From: Pelagibacterium flavum
GTDB taxonomy: Bacteria; Pseudomonadota; Alphaproteobacteria; Rhizobiales; Devosiaceae
NCBI RefSeq assembly: GCF_025854335.1
Contig: NZ_CP107716.1
Location: forward strand, 3,465,001 to 3,529,000
DNA length: 64,000 bases
Direction of reading: 5' to 3'
Translations under genes and position numbers: made by a program
Shown: positions 24,777 to 34,097 of the stretch, one piece after another
Layout: each line of letters starts with the position of its first letter
Numbering within the stretch: position 1 is the first letter of the stretch
The notes under the pieces: model-generated
Seen by the model: the letters and a program-made list of their open reading frames with translations, nothing else
Database searches by the model: none
What the model was told of the DNA's origin: nothing

Positions 24777-25493
24777 ATGAACCACATGAACCCGCCTGCC
24801 GCCTCCACCCGCCTCGATTTCGACCATGTCACGGACTGGGTTTTCGACCTCGACAACACGCTTTATCCGCGTGAGTGCAATCTGTTTGCCCAGATCGACA
24901 CGGCCATCACAGGTTATGTGATGAAGGTCGCTCAACTCGATTTCGAAGCGGCGCGCAATCTGCAGAAGGCCTATTACCGCGACCACGGCACCACGCTGAA
25001 CGGGCTGATGAAGTTCCATGCCATCGACCCCGACGACTATCTCGAAATGGTCCATGCCATCGACTACTCACCGGTGGAGGCGCATCCCGAACTCGTCGAG
25101 GCCATCGCCGCTTTGCCTGGGCGCAAATTCATCTTCACCAATGCCAGCGCCGGGCACGCCGAGGCCGTTCTCGCGCGCCTGGGGGCGTCCTCGCTCTTTG
25201 AGGGCATCTTCGATATCAAGGCCGCCAAATACCAGCCCAAACCGCTGGAAATCGCCTACACGGACTTTCTGGACGCACACGGGATCGGGGCCAGGCAGGC
25301 CATCATGTTCGACGATCTGGAGAAGAACCTGCGGGTGCCTCATGCAATCGGCATGGCGACGGTGCAGGTCGTGGCCGGTTCAGGGTTCGAACACGACCAG
25401 TGCGACGCGTGGGAGCTTGGCCGGGGCGAAGATCTGGACCATGTCCATCACATCACTGACGATATCGTGGCCTTTCTCGCGCGTTGCCGCTGA
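24777..25493 (+). CDS. HAD-family pyrimidine 5'-nucleotidase
   Basis: The 238-residue HAD hydrolase of the Sdt1/pyrimidine 5'-nucleotidase type begins (after a short leader) DWVFDLDNTLYP, in which the two Asp are nucleophile and acid/base. Motif II is IFTNASAGHA and the final motif is AIMFDDLEKNL. YYRDHGTTLNGLM is characteristic of the subgroup. Its place after argB is conserved in Hyphomicrobiales. A TTG at 24759 could add six residues; ATG at 24777 or 24786 is more likely. It should dephosphorylate UMP/CMP-like compounds in the cytosol. Confidence 0.88.
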   Translation: MNHMNPPAASTRLDFDHVTDWVFDLDNTLYPRECNLFAQIDTAITGYVMKVAQLDFEAARNLQKAYYRDHGTTLNGLMKFHAIDPDDYLEMVHAIDYSPVEAHPELVEAIAALPGRKFIFTNASAGHAEAVLARLGASSLFEGIFDIKAAKYQPKPLEIAYTDFLDAHGIGARQAIMFDDLEKNLRVPHAIGMATVQVVAGSGFEHDQCDAWELGRGEDLDHVHHITDDIVAFLARCR

Positions 25494-25632
25494 CGCTTTT
25501 TTGCCCGATTGGCGTGATCGAAAAGTCATCTCAATGCATTACCGTCAATGCTGGCCGTATGTGGCAGCAATGGTATAAGTTCGCAGCTTTGTTGCAAAAT
25601 GGCGTGATAGACGCCGAAAAACGGGGACCGTC

Positions 25633-26856
25633 ATGAAAAACCTATCTCGCCTTTCCCTTGCCGCCCTCCTTTTGGCGGGAACCAGCCAGGCCGCTTTGGC
25701 GCTTGAAGCCACCGATTTTGCCGATCGGCTCGTCGAAACCAGCAAGCTGATGGGCGTTTCCTTTGCCTATGGCTCGGCCACGGCCGAAGGTGACACGGTA
25801 ACGATTTCCGATTTCGTCATCTCGATGCCGGGCCAGGACGATATCGACGTTCCGGGCGATGTGGTGTTTACCGGCGTGGTGGAGACGGCCGAGGGGGGCT
25901 TTAGCGCCGAGCGGGCGACCATCGCCGACTTCGAATATACCGATGAGGAGGAAGGGTTTTCCGTCAGCTTCGTCGACATCGCGGCCGAGGGCATCGTGTT
26001 GCCGGCCGATGCGGGCCTCGATTCGGTCATCGAGATCGGATTCAACCTCTATGACCGCATTTCAGCGGGACCGCTGTCGATTTCAGACGAGAGCGGCACC
26101 GAACTTTTTGCCATCGACCTCATGGAAGTTACCATGGAGGAGCCGACGGCCGAGGGCGGTCTTAGTTCAGCCTATCAGGTCAGCGGCATTCGCGGCGATT
26201 TGAGCGCCATCGAAGAGCCCGAAGCCCAGGAGGTCATGGAAGCGTTCGGCCTCAGCCAACTCAGCGCTTCGATGTCGGGTTCGGGCACCTGGTGGCCACA
26301 GACCGGCGCGGCCAGTGTCGATGACGTCTCCTTTGTGGTCGATGAACTCGGTTCGCTGTCACTGGACTTTGCCGTCGAGGGCTACACCGAAGAGCTCTAT
26401 CGCGAACTCATGAAGGTCAACCTCAAGATGGCCGAAATGGCCGAAGCCGGCATCGAGATCGATGAAGACCAGATGGCGGATATGTCGGAAGCCATGCTCG
26501 AGAAGATGGCCGATGTGAAGCTGGTCGACGGTGCGCTGCGCTATGACGACGATTCACTGTTCATGAAAGTGCTCGATTTCATCGGTGCCGAACAGGGCGT
26601 CGATGGCGAAACCTTCAAGGCCGGCCTGCAGTTCATGGTTCCGATGGCACTGGCAGAGGTTGAAAACGCCGCCTTCAAGACCATGGTCACAAACGCGGTC
26701 AACACCTTCATTGCCGACCCGCAGAACTTCACCATCTCGGTCGAGCCCGAAGAGCCCATCGCCTTTTCCGAGTTCGAAGGCATGGAAGCCGAAGTGGAAA
26801 ACGATCCCTTCGTTCTGGTCGACCTTTTGAACGTGCAGATCACTGCCAACCAGTAA
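25633..26856 (+). CDS. Exported protein of unknown function, 407 residues
   Basis: I do not recognise a named family. A signal peptide (SLAALLLAGTSQAALA, cut about residue 23) directs it to the periplasm. The mature protein is strongly acidic (many Asp/Glu) with repeated beta-type stretches (GDTVTISDFVISMPG, VSFVDIAAEGIVLP) and a Met/Glu-rich helical segment (LKMAEMAEAGIEIDEDQMADM) in the middle, cut here. It has no further transmembrane helix. The ATG has weak pairing upstream (ACGGGG). It is monocistronic with an intrinsic terminator right after it. Confidence 0.8.
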   Translation: MKNLSRLSLAALLLAGTSQAALALEATDFADRLVETSKLMGVSFAYGSATAEGDTVTISDFVISMPGQDDIDVPGDVVFTGVVETAEGGFSAERATIADFEYTDEEEGFSVSFVDIAAEGIVLPADAGLDSVIEIGFNLYDRISAGPLSISDESGTELFAIDLMEVTMEEPTAEGGLSSAYQVSGIRGDLSAIEEPEAQEVMEAFGLSQLSASMSGSGTWWPQTGAASVDDVSFVVDELGSLSLDFAVEGYTEELYRELMKVNLKMAEMAEAGIEIDEDQMADMSEAMLEKMADVKLVDGALRYDDDSLFMKVLDFIGAEQGVDGETFKAGLQFMVPMALAEVENAAFKTMVTNAVNTFIADPQNFTISVEPEEPIAFSEFEGMEAEVENDPFVLVDLLNVQITANQ

Positions 26857-26876
26857 GCAGTCTGGTGATTGCCGGA

Positions 26877-26906
26877 GGGCCCGTCGACACCGGCGGGCCC
26901 TTTTTT
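26877..26906 (+). terminator. Intrinsic terminator
   Basis: GGGCCCG (26877-26883) pairs with CGGGCCC (26894-26900) around a ten-base loop and is followed by TTTTTT. It ends transcription of the exported protein gene at 25633-26856. Confidence 0.88.
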
Positions 26907-26908
26907 GT

Positions 26909-26961
26909 TTGTCGCGCTTTTGAACCGAATAAATGGTGTCCACCCCGGATCATGTCCGGGG
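26909..26961 (+). repeat. Chimeric palindromic repeat, copy B
   Basis: The first part (TTTGTCGCGCTTTTGAACCG, then AATAAATGGTGTCCAC) matches the middle of copy D (56247-56280). The expected right arm is replaced by another palindrome, CCCCGGA-TCATG-TCCGGGG (26943-26961). It sits just after a terminator. Confidence 0.6.
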
Positions 26962-26986
26962 CATGCTTTTCTTGAACCCCTCCGGT

Positions 26987-27841
26987 TCAGGCTGGGTGTT
27001 CGATCCTGGGCAGATTGTAGGTCTGGCGCACGATCTCCCAGGCTTCGTCGGCGGTATCGACAAAACTGAAGAGCTTGAAATCGTCGGGCGAGATCGTCCC
27101 CTCTTCGGCCAGCGCCTCGAGGTTGAGAACCCGGCTCCAGAATTTCTTGCCAAACAGCAGCAAGGGAATGCGATCCATACGCCCGGTCTGGATAAGGGTC
27201 AGGGCCTCGAAAAACTCGTCCATCGTCCCAAAGCCGCCCGGGAAGATCGCCACCACCTTGGCGCGCATCAGGAAATGAATCTTGCGCGTCGCGAAATAAT
27301 GGAAATTGAAGGAAAACTGCGGCGTCACATAGGTATTGGGCGCCTGTTCGTGCGGCAGGACGATATTGTAGCCGATCGAGGGCGCACCCACATCGGCGGC
27401 ACCACGATTGCCCGCCTCCATCACCCCCGGACCGCCGCCCGTTGCCACCACATAGTCGGTGAAGTCGGTGGCTTTTGAGGTCAGCGAGGCCAGTTGAGCA
27501 AAGCGCCGCGCCTCCTCGTAATAGATCGAATTGGCCTCAAGGTTCTTTTTGGCTTCGTCGGTCTTTGCCGCCCAGGCGGGCTTGCCGGGCTCGGGGATGC
27601 GGGCGCCGCCGAACAGAACCACCGTCGAATTGACATTGGCTTCGCGAAGCCGGAATTCGATCTTGAGATATTCGAGCTGAAAGCGGACCCCGCGCAGGTC
27701 TTCGCTGGTCATAAACTCTTCGTCAGCGAAAGCCAGTCGATACGCCGCCGACTCGGTCTGCGGCGTATGCGGCGAATGGCGTACGGCTTCCATATCCTCC
27801 TTGGACGAACGCAGCGAGGAATGGCGTTTGCGGCCCATCAT
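26987..27841 (-). CDS. LOG family protein (TIGR00730-type Rossmann fold)
   Basis: The 284-residue protein carries the lysine-decarboxylase-like/LOG signature PGGFGTMDEFFEALTLIQTGR and, earlier, VATGGGPGVMEAGNRGA for nucleotide binding. Proteins of this fold hydrolyse cytokinin- or AMP-type ribotides (LOG) or act on other nucleotides. The N-terminal ~80 residues (basic, then EDLRGVRFQLEYLKIEFRL) make this the longer type II group. It is cytosolic and monocistronic, and the ATG at 27841 is preceded by AAAGGAG. The exact substrate is not known. Confidence 0.88.
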   Translation of the reverse strand: MMGRKRHSSLRSSKEDMEAVRHSPHTPQTESAAYRLAFADEEFMTSEDLRGVRFQLEYLKIEFRLREANVNSTVVLFGGARIPEPGKPAWAAKTDEAKKNLEANSIYYEEARRFAQLASLTSKATDFTDYVVATGGGPGVMEAGNRGAADVGAPSIGYNIVLPHEQAPNTYVTPQFSFNFHYFATRKIHFLMRAKVVAIFPGGFGTMDEFFEALTLIQTGRMDRIPLLLFGKKFWSRVLNLEALAEEGTISPDDFKLFSFVDTADEAWEIVRQTYNLPRIEHPA

Positions 27842-28012
27842 CAGGCTCCTTTTTGGTCTTTCAGTTCTGTTTACTATGTCAGGGCGGTATTAAGGATGGG
27901 TGGCGATTTTTCCAAGATCCTGACGCCGATGTGTGCTGCAGAGCTTAGCTCATTGTCGCTGCGGGTTGACCGGGGATTCGCAAAGGTTCGTGCCTTTGCC
28001 GTCTCGCCTCTC

Positions 28013-28050
28013 CACCCCCATTGTCATTCCGGGATTTATTCCCGGAATCC
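28013..28050. repeat. Palindromic repeat related to 59945-59988
   Basis: ATTCCGGGA (28026-28034) and TCCCGGAAT (28040-28048) form a perfect 9-bp stem. Together with flanks CCCCCATTGTC and CC it matches, in reverse orientation, the repeat near 59945-59988 at about 30 of 36 bases. It is a dispersed extragenic palindrome typical of alphaproteobacteria. Confidence 0.7.
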
Positions 28051-28431
28051 ATCATGATGCGTCGCCACACGCCCCAGCCGCAAAGAAACTTATCCCCGCC
28101 CATTCAACCTCCCCCATACTCCCTTTCACGAACCCGCGCACATGGACGCAAGCGCAACGAACGTTTGGGCGGGGTCGGTCCGGGTTCCTTGCGGGTCGCC
28201 GCAGGGAAGGCCCAAACGTCACAAGCGCCGGACGGCGTGAACCGGCCGCCTGATCTCGGTTTCGAGGCTGGCGCGATTTTGCTAACGCCGTCGTACTCTC
28301 GAAAGGGAGAAGGGATTGACCCTAGCCTTCTGAAGGGCGACTAAGCCAAAAATCCCGGGCGCGTGGGGCGATGATCGCTTCATATACTAACTAAACATGC
28401 GGAGCGTTCATCGCCCCATGCCGTCTGTCTG

Positions 28432-28489
28432 GAGCGCTTCCAGAAAAAGTGGGAACCGGTTTTCGGTTCGGAAGCGCGACCAGCAAGAA
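28432..28489 (-). repeat. MITE-like palindromic element, copy C (truncated)
   Basis: GAGCGCTTCCAG, then AAAAGTGGGAACCGG and CGGAAGCGCGAC match the reverse complement of copy D (GAGTGCTTCCAGGATAAGTG and on). The outer half is not found and the flanking TA is changed to TG, so this copy looks decayed. It lies about 180 bases upstream of dapD. Confidence 0.6.
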
Positions 28490-28664
28490 AGTCATCAGCA
28501 AGCCGAGGCGATCTCGCCGTCGGCGGCTCTTGCATGTCTTGAAGAAAGCCCTCCTCCAGCCGGCATCCCAAGCCGAATATGGGTTTCCCCACCCAATCGC
28601 TTCGGTTAAGGTCCGCGCCGAATTCTCCCTTCCTTCTGCCAAGACTAAAAGGCCCGCAATTCCC

Positions 28665-29510
28665 ATGTCCATGAGTGAGCTTGCCGCAACCATCGATGCC
28701 GCTTTTGAGGCCCGCGATAGTGTCAATTACCAGACGACCGGCGAAGTGCGCGATGCCGTCAACCAGGCGCTGGGATTGCTCGATTCGGGCCAAGCGCGCG
28801 TTGCGGAGAAAGCTGCCGACGGGGAGTGGGTGGTCAATCAGTGGCTCAAAAAGGCCGTGCTGCTCAGCTTCCGCCTCAACGACATGGAAGCCATTCCCGG
28901 CGGCCCGGGTGGCGCGCAGTGGTGGGACAAGGTGCCGTCCAAATTTGCCGGCTGGAGCGAGAGCCAGTTCCGCGCCGCAGGTTTCCGCGCCGTCCCCGGC
29001 GCCATAGTGCGGCACTCGGCCTTCATCGGCAAAAACGCCATCCTCATGCCGTCCTTCGTCAATCTTGGCGCCTATGTCGACGAGAGCGTCATGGTCGATA
29101 CATGGGTCACCGTCGGCTCGTGCGCCCAGATCGGCAAGAATGTGCACCTCTCCGGTGGCGTGGGCATCGGGGGTGTGCTCGAACCGCTTCAGGCCGGACC
29201 GGTCATCATCGAGGATCACTGCTTTATCGGCGCGCGTTCCGAGATCGTCGAAGGCGTCGTGGTGGGCGAAGGCTCGGTCATTTCCATGGGCGTTTTCATC
29301 GGCCAGTCGACCAAGATCGTCGACCGGACGACGGGCGAAATCTTTTACGGCAAGGTGCCGCCCTATTCGGTGGTCGTCTCGGGTTCACTCCCCGGCAAAC
29401 CGCTCCCCAATGGAGAACCCGGCCCGAACCTTTATTGCGCGGTGATCGTCAAGCGGGTCGATGAAAAGACCCGGTCCAAAACCTCGATCAACGATCTTCT
29501 GCGCGACTAG
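28665..29510 (+). CDS. dapD: 2,3,4,5-tetrahydropyridine-2,6-dicarboxylate N-succinyltransferase
   Basis: The enzyme adds a succinyl group from succinyl-CoA in the lysine/diaminopimelate pathway. The 281 residues show the left-handed beta-helix of hexapeptide repeats ([37 protein letters not shown], in parts) and the family stretches [15 protein letters not shown] and [17 protein letters not shown] chose ATG 28665; ATG 28671 is possible, while the longer frame back to 28449 enters a repeat. dapE follows 5 bases downstream, so both form one operon. Confidence 0.96.
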   Translation: MSMSELAATIDAAFEARDSVNYQTTGEVRDAVNQALGLLDSGQARVAEKAADGEWVVNQWLKKAVLLSFRLNDMEAIPGGPGGAQWWDKVPSKFAGWSESQFRAAGFRAVPGAIVRHSAFIGKNAILMPSFVNLGAYVDESVMVDTWVTVGSCAQIGKNVHLSGGVGIGGVLEPLQAGPVIIEDHCFIGARSEIVEGVVVGEGSVISMGVFIGQSTKIVDRTTGEIFYGKVPPYSVVVSGSLPGKPLPNGEPGPNLYCAVIVKRVDEKTRSKTSINDLLRD

Positions 29511-29515
29511 CGATC

Positions 29516-30685
29516 ATGAGCAATCGCGCCGTCCCGCTGCTCGCCGATCTGATCCGCCGGCCTTCGGTCACCCCGATCGAAGAGGGCGTGCTCGACGTGC
29601 TCGAAGCCTTCCTTTCTCCGCTCGGGTTTGTCTGCACGCGGCTGAAGTTCGAGGGCGACGGCTCCTATCCGGTCGACAACCTCTACGCCACCCGCAAGGG
29701 CAAAGAGCCCGGACCACATCTGTTGTTTGCCGGTCACACCGACGTTGTCCCTCCTGGGGATGTCACCGCCTGGACCCATGATCCGTTTTCCGGCGAAATC
29801 GTTGATGGCGTCATGTGGGGCCGCGGCGCCACCGATATGAAAAGCGGCGTCGCCGCCTTCTGCGGTGCCGTGGCGCAGCTTGCCCAAACTGGCGCGCTGG
29901 AAAAGGGCACGGTCTCTCTCGCCATCACAAACGATGAAGAAGCCGACGCGGTAAACGGCACGAAAAAGCTGATGGAATGGGCCGAGGCGCAAGGCGAGAA
30001 ATATGATTTCGCCATTGTGGGCGAGCCCTCCTCGTTCGAGGTCTTCGGGGACTCGATCAAGATCGGGCGGCGCGGGTCGGTTTCGGGCAAGATAACCGTT
30101 ATCGGCAAGCAGGGGCACGCGGCCTACCCGCAGCGCGCCAACAATCCCATGCCGGTCGCAGCCGAAATCGTGCGAGCGCTTTACGTGCCGCTCGATGACG
30201 GTACCGAGCACTTCCAGCCCACAAATCTCGAAGTCACCGCGATCGACACCGGCAATCCGGCGTCGAATGTCATCCCTGAACGCACCACGCTGCGCTTTAA
30301 TGTCCGGTTCAACGACATTTGGACCGGCGAGACACTGCTTGCCGAAATCCACCGTCGGCTCGCCGCAATCGAATTGCGCGGCTGTCATCTCGAATTCGAA
30401 CAGCTCGGTCCCATCTCGCGGTGCTTTATCTCCCCGCCCGAGGGGCACGTGTCTCATTTGTGCGACGTGATGGAAGACTTCAACGGCGTCCGCCCGCTCC
30501 TCTCGACCATCGGGGGGACGTCGGACGCACGGTTCATCTCGCTTTATTGCCCTGTCGTCGAATGCGGCCTGATCGGAGCGACCATGCATCAGGTCGATGA
30601 GCGGGTACCGGTCGCCGATGTCGAGCGCCTGGCCGAATTTTACGCCACCTACATCGCCAGCTTTCTGGCAAGGAAGCAGGCATGA
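29516..30685 (+). CDS. dapE: Succinyl-diaminopimelate desuccinylase
   Basis: This M20-family dizinc hydrolase (389 residues) releases succinate from N-succinyl-LL-diaminopimelate. Metal ligands are in LLFAGHTDVVPPGD and VMWGRGATDMKSGVA, the catalytic glutamates in ITNDEEADAVNGT, and a later His in ISLYCPVVECGLIGATMHQVDE, quoted in part. The dimerisation domain has RRGSVSGKITVIGKQGHAAYP. The gene follows dapD after 5 bases and overlaps the next membrane-protein gene by four bases. Confidence 0.96.
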   Translation: MSNRAVPLLADLIRRPSVTPIEEGVLDVLEAFLSPLGFVCTRLKFEGDGSYPVDNLYATRKGKEPGPHLLFAGHTDVVPPGDVTAWTHDPFSGEIVDGVMWGRGATDMKSGVAAFCGAVAQLAQTGALEKGTVSLAITNDEEADAVNGTKKLMEWAEAQGEKYDFAIVGEPSSFEVFGDSIKIGRRGSVSGKITVIGKQGHAAYPQRANNPMPVAAEIVRALYVPLDDGTEHFQPTNLEVTAIDTGNPASNVIPERTTLRFNVRFNDIWTGETLLAEIHRRLAAIELRGCHLEFEQLGPISRCFISPPEGHVSHLCDVMEDFNGVRPLLSTIGGTSDARFISLYCPVVECGLIGATMHQVDERVPVADVERLAEFYATYIASFLARKQA

Positions 30686-31206
30686 CACTGGAAACGCTCA
30701 AGCAGGCCGGAGCCGGCTGGTCGAAGATCCTGGGCAGGCGCCCCGATTGGCAAAGCCATTTTCGCTTTGACGCCGAGGGCATGAATGGTGGTTTCCTTGC
30801 CTTTGGCGCCGCCGTTCTGGTTGCCATCGTTCTGGCAACGCTGCGGTTCGGCTTTCCCCCGCCCCTGGCCATGGCACTTGTCGTCGTCCAGCATCTGCTT
30901 CCGCTTCTGGCCCTGTTCATTGCCACGGGACTGGTCGCACGCCTGAGCGCCTTTTCCGGTTCCACCGCGAGCTTTGTGGTTCCTGGCCTCTACCTTCTGG
31001 CGGCGATGAAACTTGTCGAGGGTCTCGCAACGCTTCTGGGCGTACCGCTGGCCGGCGCCATACTGGCCGTTACCGGCATTCTAGGCTTCCGGCTGGCACA
31101 GGCAAACGGGCTGAGCCTCCCCACCGCGATCGGGTACGGGCTGGCCCTGTTCGTGCTGCTTGCGGTCCTGCCCATCGCCCTCTACATGTTGGTCAACGCC
31201 TTTTAG
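30682..31206 (+). CDS. Small integral membrane protein, first of three paralogues
   Basis: The 174-residue protein starts in the dapE stop (four-base overlap). After a soluble N-terminal ~35 residues (ETLKQAGAGWSKILGRRPDW) it has about five hydrophobic helices (38-57, 62-82, 92-108, 118-138, 148-172). The N-terminal pattern LKxAGxGW-GRRPDW recurs in the next two genes. It resembles the YIP1-like/membrane-anchored small proteins found after dapE in related bacteria, but I cannot name a family or function. Confidence 0.75.
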   Translation: MTLETLKQAGAGWSKILGRRPDWQSHFRFDAEGMNGGFLAFGAAVLVAIVLATLRFGFPPPLAMALVVVQHLLPLLALFIATGLVARLSAFSGSTASFVVPGLYLLAAMKLVEGLATLLGVPLAGAILAVTGILGFRLAQANGLSLPTAIGYGLALFVLLAVLPIALYMLVNAF

Positions 31207-31220
31207 AAAGCCATTCTTTC

Positions 31221-31790
31221 GTGTCCCAAGCCCAGCCGACCCTTTTGGAAGAAACCCGTTCCGCTGTTGCCGGAACCTGGCGGCTGATTGTGGGGCGGCG
31301 CGACGCGCCGGGTTATTTCTTCACCGACATGCGCGGGCTCATCTCAAGCTTTATCGCGCTCTTGGTTTCGGTGGCCGTCACCTTTCTCATTTCGGCGCTT
31401 GTGGCCCCGGGAGAGGCTGAGGTCTCGACCTTCGCCGCGCTGGTTCAGAATGCATTGCTTTATGCCGGGATCATGGGCGGGTCGTGGGTCGTTTTGCGCC
31501 TCACCGGGCTCACCGAGAAGTTCGCGGCCTTCGTTACAGTCGAAAACTGGGTGAACGCCGTCGTCTCGATCGCACTCGCCTTTGTCGCGCTGGTGACCAC
31601 CAGCGCGGAACTGATCCTGCTTCTGGCCGTGGTCATCGGTTTTCTGGCCCGCATCAACAATGCACGGCTGGTGGTGGGCATGAAGGCCGGACAGATCGTC
31701 ATGCTCATCGTCGTCCAGACCATAGGCATGCTGGTTGCCCTGCTTGCCGTGGGGGTTCTTTACGGTCCCGTGCCCACCCCCGAGATCTGA
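31221..31790 (+). CDS. Small integral membrane protein, second of three paralogues
   Basis: The 189-residue protein has a cytosolic N-terminus (LLEETRSAVAGTWRLIVGRR) and about five transmembrane helices (50-70, 80-98, 112-135, 140-155, 163-182). It is related to the gene before it and, more clearly, to the gene after it (SAVAGTW versus SAVGGTW; GLISSFIALL versus [10 protein letters not shown]). The likely YIP1-type fold and the tandem arrangement suggest a complex or gene amplification. No enzymatic residues are visible. Confidence 0.75.
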   Translation: MSQAQPTLLEETRSAVAGTWRLIVGRRDAPGYFFTDMRGLISSFIALLVSVAVTFLISALVAPGEAEVSTFAALVQNALLYAGIMGGSWVVLRLTGLTEKFAAFVTVENWVNAVVSIALAFVALVTTSAELILLLAVVIGFLARINNARLVVGMKAGQIVMLIVVQTIGMLVALLAVGVLYGPVPTPEI

Positions 31791-31795
31791 CCGGG

Positions 31796-32398
31796 GTGGT
31801 AGACCGCCGATCGAAATTGATCGAAGAAGGCGCCTCGGCTGTCGGGGGTACCTGGAACCTGATGCTGGGGCGCCCCGATGCCCTTTCCCGGTTCGACTTC
31901 TCCCAGCGTGGACTTGCAGGCAGCTTCATTGCCCTGATTGTGGCGTTTGTCGTCTTCACGGCCATTACGGAAATGGGCGCCGCGGCCCGGCAAACCATGT
32001 CGCCTGCCGGTCAACTCTTCATCACCGGCACCCTGATCGCAGCCCGCTTCGTCGCGCTGCGGGTTGTCCTGCCGTGCCTTGATGCGCTGCATGGTTTCCG
32101 ACCCGTCATGGTTGCCAGCAACTGGGTCAATGCCATCGCGGTCGGAGGGCTGGTTGGAGTGACGTTTTGTGTCGCTTTCGCTGGCGCGCTGATGCTTGGC
32201 CCGACAGCGGGCGAAACGCTTGTCGCGATCATCCTGACGCTGTGGGCAGCCATCGCCATCGCCACCTTTATCGCAGAAATCAACATTCTGCGTATCATTG
32301 CAGGGTTGCGGGGCAGCGAGGTCGTCATGGTGCTGGCGGCTCAGCTCTTTGCTATGATCCTTGCGGTATTTATCCTCGCCCAGCTCCCCTTGGACTAA
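31796..32398 (+). CDS. Small integral membrane protein, third of three paralogues
   Basis: I start this gene at GTG 31796, 5 bases after the previous stop. The N-terminus then reads [21 protein letters not shown] and aligns with its neighbour. An upstream extension to 31484 would lie inside the second paralogue. The 200 residues hold about five hydrophobic helices. It ends two bases past the truA stop on the other strand (four-base overlap of convergent genes). Function is unknown. Confidence 0.72.
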   Translation: MVDRRSKLIEEGASAVGGTWNLMLGRPDALSRFDFSQRGLAGSFIALIVAFVVFTAITEMGAAARQTMSPAGQLFITGTLIAARFVALRVVLPCLDALHGFRPVMVASNWVNAIAVGGLVGVTFCVAFAGALMLGPTAGETLVAIILTLWAAIAIATFIAEINILRIIAGLRGSEVVMVLAAQLFAMILAVFILAQLPLD

Positions 32399-33132
32399 TA
32401 ATCGATCGCCATCAGGTAGAGCCCGGAGGATGGAGCCATGGCCCCACACCGCGACCTGTCCTGCGCGTCGAGCGCCGCCTTCAGACCAGTCACTGGCCAG
32501 CGCCCCTCCCCCACAAGCTTCAGTGATCCGGTCATGGAGCGCACCTGATGATGCAAAAAGGCGCGCGCCGACGCTTCGATGATGATCAGATCGCCGTCAC
32601 GCTTGACGTCCAGCCTGTCCAGCGTGCGAAGGGGGGAATTGGCTTGGCATTGGGCGGACCGGAAGGTCGTGAAATCGTGCCGCCCCAGAATGGTCTGCGC
32701 GGCCTCTTGCATGGCTTTCTCGTCGAGCGGCACCGCCACGTGCCAAACCCTGTTGGCCTCCAGAGCCGGACGGGCGCGGCGATTGAGGATCAAATAGCGA
32801 TAATGGCGCGCTTTGGCCGAAAAGCGCGCTTCGAAGTCCCCGCCGACCAATTGGCAGTCCAGAATGGCGATCGGGTGGGGCTTGAGATGGTAATTCAGCG
32901 CCTCGGACACGCGGAAGGGGTCCCATTCGCGTTCGAGGTCGAAATGGGCCACCTGCCCCCGTGCATGAACCCCCGCATCGGTGCGGCCCGCCGTCTGGGT
33001 GCGCACGGCCTCGCCGGAAAAGGCTTCGATGGCAATTTCGATTGCTTCCTGCACCGAAAGCGCATCGGCCTGGCGCTGCCAGCCCACGAAGGGCGTTCCG
33101 TCATATTCGATGGTCAGCTTGTAGCGGGGCAT
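32395..33132 (-). CDS. truA: tRNA pseudouridine(38-40) synthase
   Basis: The 245-residue enzyme makes pseudouridine in the anticodon arm of many tRNAs. [18 protein letters not shown] opens the fold and the catalytic aspartate is in [25 protein letters not shown] and [16 protein letters not shown], near the C-terminus, are also conserved. It overlaps the fmt stop by one base and its own stop overlaps the convergent membrane-protein gene by four. The def-fmt-truA order is conserved. Confidence 0.96.
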   Translation of the reverse strand: MPRYKLTIEYDGTPFVGWQRQADALSVQEAIEIAIEAFSGEAVRTQTAGRTDAGVHARGQVAHFDLEREWDPFRVSEALNYHLKPHPIAILDCQLVGGDFEARFSAKARHYRYLILNRRARPALEANRVWHVAVPLDEKAMQEAAQTILGRHDFTTFRSAQCQANSPLRTLDRLDVKRDGDLIIIEASARAFLHHQVRSMTGSLKLVGEGRWPVTGLKAALDAQDRSRCGAMAPSSGLYLMAIDY

Positions 33133-34055
33133 CAGCCCACCTGGCGCCCGGTCAAATCGCCCGCCCCGCGCAAGAAGGCTTCAGCATCCATTGCACCCTT
33201 GCCTTCGCGTTGTACCTGCCTGAACCGCACGGCGCCTTGCCCGCAAGCAATCGTCAGCCCCTCAAGCACGGTGCCAGGCTCGCCTTGCCCTTCGGTCAAG
33301 GTCGAGCGCAGCGCCTTGACCCGCACCGGCTTGCCGCCAAGCTCGATCTCGAACCACGCGCCAGGGAAAGGCGACAGGCCGCGGACATGGTTATGAACCT
33401 CTTGTGCGGGCCGGGAAAAATCGATCCGTGTCTCGGCCTTCTCGATCTTTTTGGCGTAGGTGGCGCCATCATCGGGCTGAGCGGTGAATTCGAGAGCGTC
33501 ACGGTCAAGCGCCGACAGCGCCCGGCCCATCAGGTCCGCGCCGGTGCGCATCATTTCGTCATGGAGTTCGCCCGCCGTCATGTCCGGGCCGATGGAGATG
33601 AAATCGACAAGGCTTACCGGACCGGTATCGAGCCCTTCTTCCATCCTCATCACCGAGACCGCCGTGCGCTCGTCCCCCGCCATGATGGCCCTCTGGATGG
33701 GCGCGGCACCCCGCCAGCGCGGCAAGAGCGAGCCGTGCAAATTCAGACATCCCTTTTCGGGCGCTTCAAGCACCGCAGGCGGCAGCAGCAGGCCGTAGGC
33801 GACGACCACCGCCACTTCCGCGCCCAGCGCCGCAAAGGTCGCGACGTCGGCGGAGTCCTTGAAATTTTTCGGTGTGAACACCGGAATGCCGAACTCTTCG
33901 GCCGCCAGGTGCACCGGCGATTTACGCTCGGCCTGGCCGCGTCCCGCGGGCCTGGGCGCACGCGTATAGCACGCAACGACCTCATGACCGCGCATGACGA
34001 TCTCGGTCAGCGTGGGCACGGCGAAATCGGGGGTGCCCATGAAGACGACGCGCAT
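33132..34055 (-). CDS. fmt: Methionyl-tRNA formyltransferase
   Basis: The enzyme formylates Met-tRNA(fMet) for initiation. It begins [16 protein letters not shown] and has the folate-binding [16 protein letters not shown], where the H-G/SLLP loop is HGSLLPRW, and the C-terminal domain for tRNA contact ([14 protein letters not shown]). Length (307) is normal. It follows def after 42 bases and is fused by a one-base overlap to truA. Confidence 0.97.
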   Translation of the reverse strand: MRVVFMGTPDFAVPTLTEIVMRGHEVVACYTRAPRPAGRGQAERKSPVHLAAEEFGIPVFTPKNFKDSADVATFAALGAEVAVVVAYGLLLPPAVLEAPEKGCLNLHGSLLPRWRGAAPIQRAIMAGDERTAVSVMRMEEGLDTGPVSLVDFISIGPDMTAGELHDEMMRTGADLMGRALSALDRDALEFTAQPDDGATYAKKIEKAETRIDFSRPAQEVHNHVRGLSPFPGAWFEIELGGKPVRVKALRSTLTEGQGEPGTVLEGLTIACGQGAVRFRQVQREGKGAMDAEAFLRGAGDLTGRQVG

Positions 34056-34097
34056 CGGATTGCCCTTCGATTTCGAGACGGATGGACGGCGCGCAGA

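Larger units (their letters stand above)
27842..28664. other. Gene-poor region of about 820 bp between the LOG gene and dapD
   Basis: No reading frame here looks real; the apparent frames are Arg/Pro/His-rich and overlap repeats. It holds a palindromic repeat at 28013-28050 and copy C of the MITE-like family at 28432-28489. The start region of dapD begins at about 28600. The stretch 28100-28330 has no recognisable feature beyond GC-rich, degraded-looking sequence. Confidence 0.6.

Noticed and set aside
31484..31795. Upstream extension of the third membrane paralogue
   Set aside because: It lies inside the second paralogue in another frame and is Arg/His-rich; alignment between paralogues supports the start near 31796.
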